Below are positions 28,541 to 37,935 of a stretch of 64,000 bases of DNA, one piece after another (the first letter of the stretch is position 1; the number at the start of each line of letters is the position of its first letter). A model generated the notes under the pieces. The model was not told the origin of the DNA, made no database searches, and saw only the letters and a program-made list of their open reading frames with translations. The translations under genes were made by a program, and so were the position numbers. The DNA is from Bacteroidales bacterium (GTDB lineage Bacteria > Bacteroidota > Bacteroidia > Bacteroidales > VadinHA17): contig PLLO01000011.1 of NCBI GenBank assembly GCA_003142255.1, forward strand, positions 548,134-612,133, given 5' to 3'.

Positions 28541-30928
28541 ATGAATAATAAGACAATGAAAAAAGTACTGATTGCTCTGATCATAATTCTTACTCTTGGG
28601 ATAGCAGGTTATTCCCAAACTATTCCCCAGTTGGGAAAAGCACCTGTAAAAAGTGTAATTGCGGCAATGACCCTTGAGGAAAAAGCGAATCTCGTTGTAG
28701 GTGTAAGCAAGCGTAGGTCGGTCCTTCCGCCTTCAAATTCTGCAACACCCGGACAGCAGAATCCCGCTATGGGACAAACCATGGATCTTGTAGCCGGCGC
28801 TGCCGGTATAACTTATGCTATCCCTCGTCTGGGAATACCTTCAATTGTTGTGGCAGACGGACCAGCAGGATTAAGGATAAGCCCAACACGGCCAAATGAC
28901 CAGGCAACTTATTATTGTACTGCTTTTCCGGTGTCCACACTGGTTGCATCGACCTGGGATGTTGATCTCGCTAATAAAATTGGTCAGGCAATGGGCAACG
29001 AAGTCCTTGAGTATGGAGTTGACATCATATTAGGTCCCGCATTAAACATTCATAGGAACCCGTTGTGTGGCAGGAACTTTGAATATTATTCTGAAGATCC
29101 TCTGATAACTGGAAAAATGGCTGCTGCAATGATCAAAGGAGTCCAATTAAACGGAGTCGGAACATCAATTAAACATTTTGCAGCAAATAATGCCGAGACG
29201 AACCGAACTACGCTTAACACATTAGTCAGTGAAAGAGCTCTTCGCGAAATCTATCTGAAAGGATTCGGGATTACTGTTAAGGAGGCTCAGCCATGGACAG
29301 TAATGTCCTCATATAACCTCATTAACGGAGTGTATGCTTCAGAAAGCCATGACCTTCTTACAAACATACTCCTTAACGATTGGAGTTTCAAGGGATTTGT
29401 AATGACAGATTGGGGTGGGGGAAAAGATCCCGTTGCGCAGATGGTTGCCGGAAACGATCTCCTGATGCCTGGTGCTCCAAGTCAGTCAAAGATAATAATT
29501 GATGCAGTTAATTCTGGCAAGCTTAATGTTAAAATCCTGGATAGTAATATTGAAAGGATCCTCAATATTATCCTTCAAACTCCAAGGTTCAAAGGCTTTA
29601 AATTTTCAAATAAGCCTGACCTGAAAGCGCATGCACAGGTTGCACGACAGACTGCATCTGAAGGAATGGTTCTTCTGAAAAATGACAGTTCAGCCCTTCC
29701 TCTTTCTCAGGACGTTAGGAAACTCGCAGCATTTGGCAATACTTCATATGAAATCATTACCGGAGGAACGGGCAGCGGGCATGTTAATGAAGCCTATAGT
29801 GTAGCCCTTGTCGAGGGTCTGTCTAATGTCGGCTACTCAGTCAATGAGAACCTGCAGTCACTGTATACCGCTTATTTAAAAGTTGCCAGGGAAGGAAAAC
29901 AGAGAAGCCGGGGTGCCTTACCGATAGCTGAATTTGCCGTGAACAGCGATATTGCAGGCAGCATGGCAAATGTAACTGATGCTGCTCTGATAACTATTGG
30001 AAGAAATTCCGGTGAAGGCAGCGACCGGAAACCTGAAGAGGGAGACTTTCTCCTGTCATTCCCGGAAAGGGAACTTATAAAACAGGTTACAACTGCTTTT
30101 CACGCTAAAAACAAAAAGGTGATTGTGATCCTTAACATAGGAGGAGTAATCGAAACAGTTTCGTGGCGCGATATGCCCGACGCAATTCTTCTTGCATGGC
30201 AGGCAGGGCAGGAGACAGGAAACTCGATAGCCGATATCCTCTGCGGAAAAGTAAATCCTTCCGGCAAGCTTGCTTCGACATTCCCGGTAAGCTATAATGA
30301 TGTTCCTTCAGCTAAAAATTTCCCGGGTAAAGTGACGGTTCAGCCACAGCCTGCTGCTGCTGGTGAAAAAAATACGCAGCCTGCATTCAATCGTTCCCAG
30401 CCTTCTGAAGTGACCTATGAGGAGGGGATCTATGTCGGGTATCGTTATTACAATACATTTAAGGTACCTGTCGCATACGAATTCGGTTATGGGCTTTCAT
30501 ATACGACATTCGAGTATTCAGGACTGAAGCTGAGTTCTGATAAATTCAGTAAAGAAATTACTGCCTCATTAAGTGTGAAAAATACAGGTAAAGTTGCGGG
30601 TAAGGAAGTTGTCGAGATGTACCTCAGCACTCCGGCAAAAAAGCTTGATAAGCCTGAAAGCGAGCTGAAAGGATTTGTCAAAACCAGGCTGCTTCAGCCC
30701 GGTGAATCACAGGTGATTACATTTAGGATCACCCCTGATGCACTTGCCTCTTTTGATACAGAACTGTCATCATGGGTTGCTGAGACCGGTAATTATACAG
30801 TAAAGATTGGTGCTTCATCAAAGGATATCAGGCAGACAGCTCCATTCGCGCTTGGCAAGGACCTTACAGTGAAGAAAGAAAGTGTTGCGCTGATCCCTGC
30901 GGTTAAGGTCAATGAGCTTAAGCCCTGA
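28541..30928 (+). CDS. GH3 beta-glucosidase-type enzyme, exported
   Basis: 795 residues; initiation at 28541 or at Met6 (28556), the latter beginning the signal peptide MKKVLIALIIILTLGIAGYSQ. The layout is classical GH3: TIM barrel (about 35-340; VVADGPAGLRISPTRP, GPALNIHRNPLCGRNFEYYSEDPL, KHFAANNAETNR), nucleophile Asp290 in FVMTDWGG, alpha/beta sandwich (about 360-620; GRNSGEGSDRKPEEGDF with the acid/base Glu region), then a fibronectin-III-like domain (EVVEMYLSTPAKKLDKPESELKGF). It should release terminal beta-glucose from cello-oligosaccharides or other beta-glucosides in the periplasm. Last gene of the operon. Confidence 0.9.
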   Translation: MNNKTMKKVLIALIIILTLGIAGYSQTIPQLGKAPVKSVIAAMTLEEKANLVVGVSKRRSVLPPSNSATPGQQNPAMGQTMDLVAGAAGITYAIPRLGIPSIVVADGPAGLRISPTRPNDQATYYCTAFPVSTLVASTWDVDLANKIGQAMGNEVLEYGVDIILGPALNIHRNPLCGRNFEYYSEDPLITGKMAAAMIKGVQLNGVGTSIKHFAANNAETNRTTLNTLVSERALREIYLKGFGITVKEAQPWTVMSSYNLINGVYASESHDLLTNILLNDWSFKGFVMTDWGGGKDPVAQMVAGNDLLMPGAPSQSKIIIDAVNSGKLNVKILDSNIERILNIILQTPRFKGFKFSNKPDLKAHAQVARQTASEGMVLLKNDSSALPLSQDVRKLAAFGNTSYEIITGGTGSGHVNEAYSVALVEGLSNVGYSVNENLQSLYTAYLKVAREGKQRSRGALPIAEFAVNSDIAGSMANVTDAALITIGRNSGEGSDRKPEEGDFLLSFPERELIKQVTTAFHAKNKKVIVILNIGGVIETVSWRDMPDAILLAWQAGQETGNSIADILCGKVNPSGKLASTFPVSYNDVPSAKNFPGKVTVQPQPAAAGEKNTQPAFNRSQPSEVTYEEGIYVGYRYYNTFKVPVAYEFGYGLSYTTFEYSGLKLSSDKFSKEITASLSVKNTGKVAGKEVVEMYLSTPAKKLDKPESELKGFVKTRLLQPGESQVITFRITPDALASFDTELSSWVAETGNYTVKIGASSKDIRQTAPFALGKDLTVKKESVALIPAVKVNELKP

Positions 30929-30940
30929 TAATCTCATTTT

Positions 30941-30991
30941 AAGTCCTGCCGTATTTTATTATCTTTATATTCGATAATTATGGCAGGACTT
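30941..30991. promoter_or_regulatory. Inverted repeat between GH3 and the dehydrogenase
   Basis: AAGTCCTGCC at 30941-30950 is the exact complement of GGCAGGACTT at 30982-30991, enclosing a 31-base AT-rich loop. The right arm ends two bases before the dehydrogenase ATG, so a transcript crossing it would place that start codon next to a stem. It may act as a weak GH3 terminator or as a leader structure. Confidence 0.5.
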
Positions 30992-30993
30992 TC

Positions 30994-32217
30994 ATGTATC
31001 AGGCACTTAAAATCGGCATCCTGCGAGAAACGAAAAATCCTCCGGACAGGAGGGTTCCTCTTACTCCTCCCCAGATAATAGCACTCGAGGAATTATATCC
31101 GTTTGTCGAGTTTTTTGTCCAGCCAAGCGACATCAGATGTTACTCCAATGAGGAATACGAATACCTGGACATACCTCTTAAGGAGGATCTCAGCGATTGC
31201 GATATACTTATGGGGGTCAAGGAGGTCGATCGCAGAACTCTGATTCCCGGCAAGACATATTTATTTTTCGCTCACGTGGCTAAGAAGCAGCCACATAATA
31301 GGGCCATGTTCAGTGATATGGCCAATAAAAAGATCTCTCTTATCGATTATGAATACCTTACTATCGAAAAGGGCGAGAGAGTAGTTGCCTTTGGCAGGTG
31401 GGCAGGAATAGTCGGCGCCTATAATGGACTAAGGGCTCGTGGCATAAGAACCAACCGTTTTAAGCTGAAGCCTGCCTATCAGTGCCGCGACCTTGATGAA
31501 ATGTGGGCCGGGCTGCGCCTCATCGATCTCAAACCCGGACTCAAGGTCCTGATAACAGGAGGGGGCAGGGTAGCCCATGGCGCAATGGAGACTTTGAGCA
31601 TCTGCAACCTGGTGCAGGTAAGTCCTGAAGATTTTCTTTCCCGCGAATTTGATATCCCTGTTTTCTGCCAGGTCGGGCCTGAACATTATACAAAACATCG
31701 CACCAGGACTCAGTTCAGTCTGAGCCATTTCTCGAAGCACCCCGATGAATATGAATCTGCTTTCCTTCCTTTTACAAGGGTTACGGATATCCTTGTTACG
31801 GGTCATTACTGGGATCCGCGATCACCTGTTTTCTTTACAAGGGAGGATATGAGGAAGCCGGAATTCAGGATCTCTGTGATCGCCGATATCAGCTGCGACG
31901 TCAACGGTCCGATCCCCTCAACACTTCGTGCAACGACAATATCTGATCCTTTTTATGGGTACAACCCTTTTCTGGAAACCGAGGAACCGGCATTTACACG
32001 TCCTTCAAACATAACTGTAATGTCAATTGATAACCTTCCCGGAGAGCTGCCGCGCGATGCCTCTCACGATTTTGGAAATCAGCTGATGCAAAATGCATTG
32101 CATGATATTCTCTCGGGGAACCTGAGTCCGACAATAGAGCACGCAACAATCCTCAGAGACGGAACTCTCACTCCTGATTTCTCGTATCTCCTCGATTACC
32201 TGACACCTGGTGCCTGA
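30994..32217 (+). CDS. NAD(P)-dependent oxidoreductase, saccharopine/alanine-dehydrogenase-like
   Basis: 407 residues, cytoplasmic. The N-terminal half fits the alanine dehydrogenase/PNT N-terminal fold (KIGILRETKNPPDRRVPLTP, DCDILMGVKEVDRRTLIPGKTYLFFAHVAKKQ, VVAFGRWAGIVGAYNGLRARG). A Rossmann motif follows (LKVLITGGGRVAHGAMETL), and the C-terminal part shows ISVIADISCDVNGPIPSTLRATTISDPFYGY. This combination is seen in saccharopine dehydrogenase (lysine-forming)-like proteins of Bacteroidota, whose substrate is not firmly known. It begins 65 bases after GH3, separated by a long inverted repeat, and is probably a separate housekeeping transcript. Confidence 0.7.
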   Translation: MYQALKIGILRETKNPPDRRVPLTPPQIIALEELYPFVEFFVQPSDIRCYSNEEYEYLDIPLKEDLSDCDILMGVKEVDRRTLIPGKTYLFFAHVAKKQPHNRAMFSDMANKKISLIDYEYLTIEKGERVVAFGRWAGIVGAYNGLRARGIRTNRFKLKPAYQCRDLDEMWAGLRLIDLKPGLKVLITGGGRVAHGAMETLSICNLVQVSPEDFLSREFDIPVFCQVGPEHYTKHRTRTQFSLSHFSKHPDEYESAFLPFTRVTDILVTGHYWDPRSPVFFTREDMRKPEFRISVIADISCDVNGPIPSTLRATTISDPFYGYNPFLETEEPAFTRPSNITVMSIDNLPGELPRDASHDFGNQLMQNALHDILSGNLSPTIEHATILRDGTLTPDFSYLLDYLTPGA

Positions 32218-32273
32218 CGCCTGACACCTTTTCTTTACATCCCAGGGTTATGGTACTTATCCGCCAATTTCAC

Positions 32274-32281
32274 TAAATTTG
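32274..32281 (+). promoter_or_regulatory. -7 element ahead of the GT4 / heptose genes
   Basis: TAAATTTG matches TAnnTTTG, 15 bases before the GT4 start codon. No good -33 TTG at standard spacing. Confidence 0.4.
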
Positions 32282-32296
32282 AGTTTTATTTAAAGC

Positions 32297-33442
32297 ATGC
32301 GTATCATTATCCTCGGAACCGCACATCCCTTCAGGGGAGGCCTTGCATCATACAATGAAAGGCTGGCAAGACAATTCATTTCCGAAGGACATGATGCCGA
32401 TATATTTACTTTTACGCTTCAGTATCCGGGATTCCTCTTTCCGGGCAAGTCGCAGTTTACGGATGCTCCTGCGCCAAAGGATATCAGAATAACACGCGTC
32501 CTGAATTCAGTGAATCCATTTAACTGGATCAGAACAGGCTTTAGGATAAGAAAAGAGAATCCCGATATACTTCTTATAAAATACTGGCATCCATCTATGT
32601 CTCCTTCTTTTGGAACTGTTGCCAGGATTGCGCGAAATAATAAGAATGGCAGAACGAAGGTCATCTGCATTTTTGACAACGTCATTCCCCATGAAAAGAG
32701 CTTTTTCGACAAGCTCCTGACAAGGTATTTTACGAGAAGCATTGATGGTGCCGTGGTAATGTCGCGGAGCGTAGGAGAGGACCTGAAATCATTCAGGGTG
32801 AATATCCCCGTGGCATTTAACCCTCATCCTCTTTATGATAATTATGGTGACAAGGTATCTCGTGAGGAAGCCCTGGCAAAACTTAATCTGGATACTGAAT
32901 TTTCATATTTGCTCTTCTTCGGGTTCATCAGAGCCTATAAGGGACTCGATCTGCTCCTTGAAGCCTTTGCCGATAAGCGTTTGAGAAACAGGAAGCTGAA
33001 GCTTATTGTTGCAGGTGAGTTTTATGATAGCGATATGCCATATCTCGATATTATCAGGAATAATAATCTGGAAGATGAAGTTCTGATACTTGATAGATTT
33101 ATCAGGGAAGATGAAGTTGCTTCGCTTTTCTGCGCAGCCGACCTCGTGGTTCAGCCTTACCGTAGCGCAACACAAAGCGGAGTTACACAAATAGCATATC
33201 ATTTTGAGAAACCAATGCTTGTGACCGATGTGGGTGGACTTGGCGAAATAGTCCCCGATGGCAAATGCGGATATGTTGTAAAACCTGAACCTATTGCAAT
33301 TTCAGATGCTATAAATGATTATTTTAGCAACAAGCGACAGGAAGAGTTCACCAAAAACGTCAGGGAAGAAAAAACCAGATTCACCTGGGACAAACTAACT
33401 AAGGCAATTACAGATATTTATAATAAAGCAGGAAATAAGTAA
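32297..33442 (+). CDS. GT4-family glycosyltransferase
   Basis: 381 residues, no membrane segment. Two-lobed GT-B pattern: the N-terminal lobe begins MRIIILGTAHPFRGGLASYNERLA and the C-terminal lobe carries LLFFGFIRAYKGLDLLLEAF, IVAGEFYDS, the donor-site LFCAADLVVQPYRSATQSGVTQIAYHFEKPMLVTDVGGLGEIV region with EX7E-like spacing, and GKCGYVVKPE. It transfers a nucleotide-activated sugar to a surface glycan precursor. It lies 91 bases ahead of the GDP-heptose genes, which suggests that it builds a heptose-containing polysaccharide or glycoprotein glycan. Donor not proven. Confidence 0.82.
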   Translation: MRIIILGTAHPFRGGLASYNERLARQFISEGHDADIFTFTLQYPGFLFPGKSQFTDAPAPKDIRITRVLNSVNPFNWIRTGFRIRKENPDILLIKYWHPSMSPSFGTVARIARNNKNGRTKVICIFDNVIPHEKSFFDKLLTRYFTRSIDGAVVMSRSVGEDLKSFRVNIPVAFNPHPLYDNYGDKVSREEALAKLNLDTEFSYLLFFGFIRAYKGLDLLLEAFADKRLRNRKLKLIVAGEFYDSDMPYLDIIRNNNLEDEVLILDRFIREDEVASLFCAADLVVQPYRSATQSGVTQIAYHFEKPMLVTDVGGLGEIVPDGKCGYVVKPEPIAISDAINDYFSNKRQEEFTKNVREEKTRFTWDKLTKAITDIYNKAGNK

Positions 33443-33487
33443 ATTTGGAAATAAAAAGTACAGGGTACAAGGTACATAGATTCTTTA

Positions 33488-33522
33488 CCTTGAACCTTGA
33501 ACCTTGAACCTTGAACCTTGAA
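33488..33522 (+). repeat. Heptanucleotide tandem repeat, 5 x CCTTGAA, before hddA
   Basis: Five perfect copies of CCTTGAA at 33488, 33495, 33502, 33509 and 33516, ending 11 bases before the hddA start codon. Just upstream, GGTACAAGGTACA is another short direct repeat. A change in copy number would alter the leader length. Confidence 0.95.
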
Positions 33523-33533
33523 CCAATAATAAT

Positions 33534-34568
33534 ATGATCTACAGAAGCAAAGCACCTCTCCGTCTCGGACTTGCCGGTGGTGGTACCGATGTATCCCCAT
33601 ATTCTGATATTTATGGCGGTGCAGTGTTAAATGCAACTATCGATCAGTATGCATACTGCACCATTGAAGAGACATCGTCGGGAATGATTGAAATAAATGC
33701 CATCGATCTCGATATCAAAAAGAAATATCCATCTTCTCCGGATCTTCCCATTGATGGCCATCTTGATCTTCATAAGGGCGTTTACAACAGAATAATAAGG
33801 GATTTTGCCATAACAAAGCCTTTGTCATTCAGAATGACAACATGGTGCGATGTCCCTCCGGGAAGCGGCCTGGGAACTTCATCGACAATGGTGGTGGCTG
33901 TACTGAAGGCATTTACCGAATGGCTCAACCTCCCTTTAGGCGATTATGACATGGCACACCTTGCTTACCAGGTCGAAAGAGTTGATCTTGGCCTCAGCGG
34001 CGGAAAGCAGGACCAATATGCAGCTACCTTTGGCGGATTCAATTTTATTGAGTTCTACAAGGATGACAGGGTGATAGTCAATCCTCTTCGCATGAAAAGA
34101 TGGATCGTCGATGAACTTGAAGTTTCGCTCGTGCTCTTCTATACTGGAGCATCAAGATCATCAGATAAGATAATCCGCGAGCAGCAGAAGAATACCAGCT
34201 CAGGGAAGAAAGTTCCTGTGGAGGCAACTCACATGATAAAGAAGAATTCCTATATTATGAAAGACTATCTCCTTAGGGGTGATATTATTAAGTTTGCAAA
34301 ATCACTGGGAAAGGAGTGGGAGAATAAAAAGAAGATGGCTGCATCCATTACCAATGATAATATTGAAAAGATATATAAGGCAGCCATTAAATCAGGGGCT
34401 TATGGAGGTAAAGTTTCAGGAGCCGGCGGAGGCGGATTCATGTTTTTCACAATTGACCCTGCCAAAAGACTTAATCTTATCCGTACCCTCGAAAAGTTTA
34501 ATGGGAAAGTCCTGAACTTCCATTTTAGCGAAAACGGGTGTCATAGCTGGAAAATTAACGAGAAATAA
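33534..34568 (+). CDS. hddA: D-glycero-alpha-D-manno-heptose 7-phosphate kinase
   Basis: 344 residues, GHMP kinase fold. The N-terminus [26 protein letters not shown] is the typical HddA opening. The ATP-binding glycine-rich motif is [17 protein letters not shown], and the C-terminal GHMP motif reads [15 protein letters not shown]. The enzyme phosphorylates D-glycero-D-manno-heptose 7-phosphate at O-1, second step of the GDP-heptose pathway. It is followed after 7 bases by gmhA, then by overlapping hddC and gmhB. The leader has the 5 x 7 bp repeat. Confidence 0.9.
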   Translation: MIYRSKAPLRLGLAGGGTDVSPYSDIYGGAVLNATIDQYAYCTIEETSSGMIEINAIDLDIKKKYPSSPDLPIDGHLDLHKGVYNRIIRDFAITKPLSFRMTTWCDVPPGSGLGTSSTMVVAVLKAFTEWLNLPLGDYDMAHLAYQVERVDLGLSGGKQDQYAATFGGFNFIEFYKDDRVIVNPLRMKRWIVDELEVSLVLFYTGASRSSDKIIREQQKNTSSGKKVPVEATHMIKKNSYIMKDYLLRGDIIKFAKSLGKEWENKKKMAASITNDNIEKIYKAAIKSGAYGGKVSGAGGGGFMFFTIDPAKRLNLIRTLEKFNGKVLNFHFSENGCHSWKINEK

Positions 34569-34575
34569 ATTCGAT

Positions 34576-35169
34576 ATGCAGAACATTATAAAGGATCAAA
34601 TAAGGCAATCACTCATTATAAAGCAGAAGCTTCTTGAATCAGTTCCCGTTCTTGATGCAATTGAAAAATCTTCCCTTGCTATTATCGCTGCATACCTGAA
34701 TAAAAAGAAATTGCTTCTTGCAGGAAACGGTGGAAGTGCTGCCGATGCTCAGCATATCGCTGCCGAGCTTGTCAACCGTTTTGGCTTTGACCGTCCCGGA
34801 CTTAATGCTATAGCGCTGACAACAGATACTTCCATTATTACCTCTATAGGAAATGATTCCGGCTTCGATCAGGTGTTTGCACGGCAGGCACATGCGCTTG
34901 GCAGCGAAGGAGATATTTTTATTGCTCTGTCAACTTCGGGCAACTCAGCGAACCTGATTGAGGCTTTGAAAATATGCAGGGCAAAGAAGATATTAACCAT
35001 TGGCCTTACCGGTGAGACCGGAGGGAAAATGGCCGATATGTGCGACATCTGCATCAGGGTGCCCTCCGGCGATACTCCCCGCATACAGGAAGTTCATATC
35101 CTGATAGGGCATATTATATGTTCCATTGTTGAGGAAGAGCTGTTCGGGAGTTACAAATCAGCAAAATGA
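34576..35169 (+). CDS. gmhA: Sedoheptulose 7-phosphate isomerase
   Basis: 197 residues, a single SIS domain. Motifs: LLLAGNGGSAADAQHIAAELVNRF, SIITSIGNDSGFDQVFARQ, FIALSTSGNSANLIEAL, IGLTGETGGKMADMCDICIRVPS and IQEVHILIGHIICSIVEE, which contains the conserved metal/active-site Glu and His. It converts sedoheptulose 7-phosphate to D-glycero-D-manno-heptose 7-phosphate, the first step. The stop codon overlaps the hddC start (ATGA). Confidence 0.93.
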   Translation: MQNIIKDQIRQSLIIKQKLLESVPVLDAIEKSSLAIIAAYLNKKKLLLAGNGGSAADAQHIAAELVNRFGFDRPGLNAIALTTDTSIITSIGNDSGFDQVFARQAHALGSEGDIFIALSTSGNSANLIEALKICRAKKILTIGLTGETGGKMADMCDICIRVPSGDTPRIQEVHILIGHIICSIVEEELFGSYKSAK

Positions 35170-35873
35170 TGGAAGTTGTTATCCTGGCAGGAGGAATGGG
35201 TACGCGTCTGCACGAAGCTGTTCCTGATCTCCCCAAGCCGATGGCTCTGGTCAATGGAAAACCATTTCTCTGGTATATTCTAAGCTGGCTTACTGAATAC
35301 CCTGTCAGCAAGGTCATCCTTTCGACAGGATATAAGCATGAAAGTATAATAAGTTATTTCGGGGATTCATTTGAGGGCATCCCTGTCGAATATGCGATTG
35401 AAAAAGAGCCTCTTGGAACCGGCGGCGGACTCATGTTTGCTGCAGGGAAAGCAAGCGGGTCTGATTTCATTGTAATTAACGGTGATACCTATTTCCCGAT
35501 TAATCTGACTGAACTTTATTCATTTCATACCGGGCACAGTGCTTTTATTACCGTTGCCCTGAAGAAGATGAAAGATTTTTCAAGGTATGGCGCTGTAGAA
35601 TGCACTGATGGCAAGATCATTCAATTCCATGAGAAAAAGTTCTGCCATGATGGTTTCATTAACGGAGGTATATATGTGATGAACAGGAATATGCTGATTT
35701 CACGGCATCTCCCGGAAATCTTCTCACTCGAAAAAGATGTACTCGAAAAGAGTGCAGGTACCGGCGATCTGAACGGCATGGTATTCACAGAGCCGTTTCT
35801 CGACATTGGAATACCGGAAGAGTACCAGAGAGCTGGAACAATTTTAGGTATACCGAAAAAGAAGCGGAAATGA
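35166..35873 (+). CDS. hddC: D-glycero-alpha-D-manno-heptose 1-phosphate guanylyltransferase
   Basis: 235 residues, nucleotidyltransferase fold. The signature [29 protein letters not shown] binds the nucleotide, [17 protein letters not shown] and [11 protein letters not shown] carry the sugar-phosphate and metal-binding residues. With the neighbouring hddA, gmhA and gmhB the guanylyltransferase assignment is favoured over other NTP-transferases (inference from context). It overlaps both neighbours by four bases, so the four genes form one translationally coupled unit. Confidence 0.85.
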   Translation: MMEVVILAGGMGTRLHEAVPDLPKPMALVNGKPFLWYILSWLTEYPVSKVILSTGYKHESIISYFGDSFEGIPVEYAIEKEPLGTGGGLMFAAGKASGSDFIVINGDTYFPINLTELYSFHTGHSAFITVALKKMKDFSRYGAVECTDGKIIQFHEKKFCHDGFINGGIYVMNRNMLISRHLPEIFSLEKDVLEKSAGTGDLNGMVFTEPFLDIGIPEEYQRAGTILGIPKKKRK

Positions 35874-36346
35874 ATAAGGCACTGTTCATCGACCGCGACG
35901 GGGTAATAAATGTCGATAAAGTCCATGTTTTCCTCAAGGAGGATTTTGAATTCACTCCAGGCATCTTTGATTTATGCAGGAGTTATCAGGATAAAGGCTT
36001 CCTGATAATTGTCATTACCAACCAGGCTGGAATAGCAAAGGGAATTTACACCGAAGATGATTTCCTGAAATTGACTGATTGGATGACCCGGGAGTTTAAG
36101 AAAAAAGGGATAACAATCTCAAAAGTATATTACTGCCCTCATCATCCTGATTTCACAGGGCCGTGCGAGTGCCGGAAACCAAAACCGGGAATGATACTGA
36201 AAGCAAAGAAAGAATTCGATCTTGATCTCTCAGAATCGGTTCTTATTGGCGATAAGGAAAGCGATCTGCAGGCAGGTAGAAATGTAGGAATCCCGGAATT
36301 TAATCTGCATCTGTTTGACCCCCCAACCCCCCTAAAGGGGGGCTAA
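35870..36346 (+). CDS. gmhB: D,D-heptose 1,7-bisphosphate phosphatase (HAD-IIIA)
   Basis: 158 residues. HAD motif I is FIDRDGVIN (both Asp present), motif [14 protein letters not shown], the zinc-binding loop is [19 protein letters not shown], and motif III/IV is [12 protein letters not shown]. It removes the 7-phosphate of the bisphosphate made by HddA. The last residues DPPTPLKGG and the stop codon are encoded by a palindromic intergenic element, so the C-terminus is probably not native; the family normally ends near the preceding FNLHLF segment or slightly later. Confidence 0.88.
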   Translation: MNKALFIDRDGVINVDKVHVFLKEDFEFTPGIFDLCRSYQDKGFLIIVITNQAGIAKGIYTEDDFLKLTDWMTREFKKKGITISKVYYCPHHPDFTGPCECRKPKPGMILKAKKEFDLDLSESVLIGDKESDLQAGRNVGIPEFNLHLFDPPTPLKGG

Positions 36347-36431
36347 TACACAGATTAATAAACAAATACGGTATATACATTGGATTATACCCCCTTTAGG
36401 GGGTGGCCCCGCTGTGCGGGGCCGGGGGTCA
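36316..36431. repeat. Palindromic G/C-run element joining two convergent genes
   Basis: The ends are inverted repeats TGACCCCC (36316) and GGGGGTCA (36431). Inside are ACCCCCCTAAAGGGGGG and CCCCCTTTAGGGGG hairpins plus a GGCCCCGC/GCGGGGCC hairpin. The gmhB stop lies in the left part, and the stop of the opposing GT2 gene is the terminal TGA of the right end (36431-36429). Confidence 0.85.
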
Positions 36432-37382
36432 GATATTTACCTTATCCCTGATTAGATAGCTGTTCCTTTCAGCCGAGTTACGGTTGACCAGTTCTCCCAG
36501 GAAGCCTGTAAGGAAAAAGAAAGAGCCGATTACCATTACTGTTAGAGCGATATAGAAATAGGGACTTTCGGTGACAAGCGGAGCCCTCAGATTATTATGG
36601 ACAAAGACAAGTTTCCTGATTCCCAGGTAGCCTGCCATCACAAATCCGATCAGGAACATAAGGGTCCCGAATGATCCGAAAAGATGCATTGGGTTTTTGC
36701 CAAATCGTGTTATGAACCTTATTGTAAGCAGGTCGAGGTATCCTTTCATGAACCTGTCGAGTCCATATTTTGTTACTCCGTATTTTCTCGGTCTGTGCTC
36801 AACAACCTTCTCAGCTATCTTTTTAAAGCCTGCTTCCTTAGCCAGTATCGGAATATATCGGTGCATATCGCCAAATACTTCAATGCTTTTAACTACCTCA
36901 GAGCGGAAGGCCTTTAAACCGCAATTAAAATCATGAAGCTTTATTCCTGACATTAATCGTGCAGTTCCGTTATAAATTTTGCTTGTCGATCGCTTAATGA
37001 ATGAATCATACCTTTTCTTCTTCCATCCCGACACCAGGTCGAATCCCTCTTCCCTGATCATTCTTACCAGTTCCGGTATTTCATCCGGGCTGTCCTGCAA
37101 GTCAGAATCCATGGTAATCACAACATCGCCTGATGATTCGGCAAAGCCTGTTTGCAGAGCGGCTGCCTTACCGTAATTTCTTCTGAATCTTATTCCTCTC
37201 ACAGAAAGGGACCTCTCAGCAAGCTCCATGATCTTACTCCATGAAGAATCTGAACTCCCGTCATCGACGAAAATTATTTCATAGGTAAGGGATGCTCCTG
37301 TACAAACTTTTCCGATCCAGTCGGAAAGTTCACGAAGAGACGCCTCCTCATTATAAACGGGAATTACAACTGACAGGTCCAT
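36429..37382 (-). CDS. GT2 glycosyltransferase with two C-terminal membrane helices
   Basis: 317 residues from the ATG at 37382; the longer frame from 37424 overlaps the next gene and lacks family sequence. Start MDLSVVIPVYNEEASLREL is a classical GT2 opening, followed by IIFVDDGSSDSSW, ALQTGFAESSGDVVITMDSDLQDSPDEIPEL (donor DXD-type Asp) and KIYNGTARLMSGIKLHDFNCGLKAFR, as in polyprenyl-phosphate glycosyltransferases of the DPM1/GtrB/ArnC group. Two transmembrane segments lie at about 230-255 and 280-305. It probably loads a sugar onto undecaprenyl phosphate at the inner membrane. It ends inside the palindromic element shared with gmhB. Confidence 0.85.
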   Translation of the reverse strand: MDLSVVIPVYNEEASLRELSDWIGKVCTGASLTYEIIFVDDGSSDSSWSKIMELAERSLSVRGIRFRRNYGKAAALQTGFAESSGDVVITMDSDLQDSPDEIPELVRMIREEGFDLVSGWKKKRYDSFIKRSTSKIYNGTARLMSGIKLHDFNCGLKAFRSEVVKSIEVFGDMHRYIPILAKEAGFKKIAEKVVEHRPRKYGVTKYGLDRFMKGYLDLLTIRFITRFGKNPMHLFGSFGTLMFLIGFVMAGYLGIRKLVFVHNNLRAPLVTESPYFYIALTVMVIGSFFFLTGFLGELVNRNSAERNSYLIRDKVNI

Positions 37383-37401
37383 GAGGGAATAATGATTATT
37401 T

Positions 37402-37935
37402 CTAAACCGTTGGCGTATCTGCAAGAGGATTTCCTTCCTTCCTTACAAATGCAGCAACTATGAGGGATATGATCAGTCCCCAGAACATATTGCCAAAAAT
37501 GGAAATTGGAGCCATAAAAGCAGGTGTCATCATTTTTTTCTGCATTGCCATTCCTGCATCAATGGATGCCTGTGGAAGACCTTTCTTCTGCATCATTTCT
37601 TCAGTAAATGCGAGTTGCTTATCCAAAAGGCCTGTATCAATGACTGTATAAAGAATATAAGTAAATATTGCCATTATTATTGCGTAATAGAGGCAGATGA
37701 TTATACTGGCGCCAAGAGCCTCACCGTATGTCATCATCCCATTCTTATAATTATCACGGTACGACTTTACAAGGAAAAACAGAACAGCGATCTGAACAAG
37801 AATAAAGACATAGCCCTGGGCTTTATTGAACGACAGATTAAGAAAGTAGACCAAAAGAGAATAAACTATACCTGCCAGACCAAGGATAAGGCCGTTCATC
37901 AGGTTTGTTTTCCAGATATTTACTTTTTCTTCCAT
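37402..37935 (-). CDS. DUF4199 membrane protein
   Basis: 177 residues from ATG 37935 (MEEKVNIWKTNLMNGLILG); an upstream start at 37980 is less likely. Four hydrophobic segments (about 12-32, 38-56, 75-100, 150-172) with the DUF4199 pattern GYVFILVQIAVLFFLVKSYRDNYKNGMMTYGEALG. This family is widespread in Bacteroidota, often beside a DPM1-like GT2, exactly as here (20 bases upstream). Function unknown; the conserved pairing with a polyprenyl-phosphate glycosyltransferase hints at a lipid-linked sugar role. Confidence 0.8.
   Translation of the reverse strand: MEEKVNIWKTNLMNGLILGLAGIVYSLLVYFLNLSFNKAQGYVFILVQIAVLFFLVKSYRDNYKNGMMTYGEALGASIIICLYYAIIMAIFTYILYTVIDTGLLDKQLAFTEEMMQKKGLPQASIDAGMAMQKKMMTPAFMAPISIFGNMFWGLIISLIVAAFVRKEGNPLADTPTV

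Noticed and set aside
31429..31806. 125-residue minus-strand ORF
   Set aside because: Shadow of the dehydrogenase gene with no recognisable motif.
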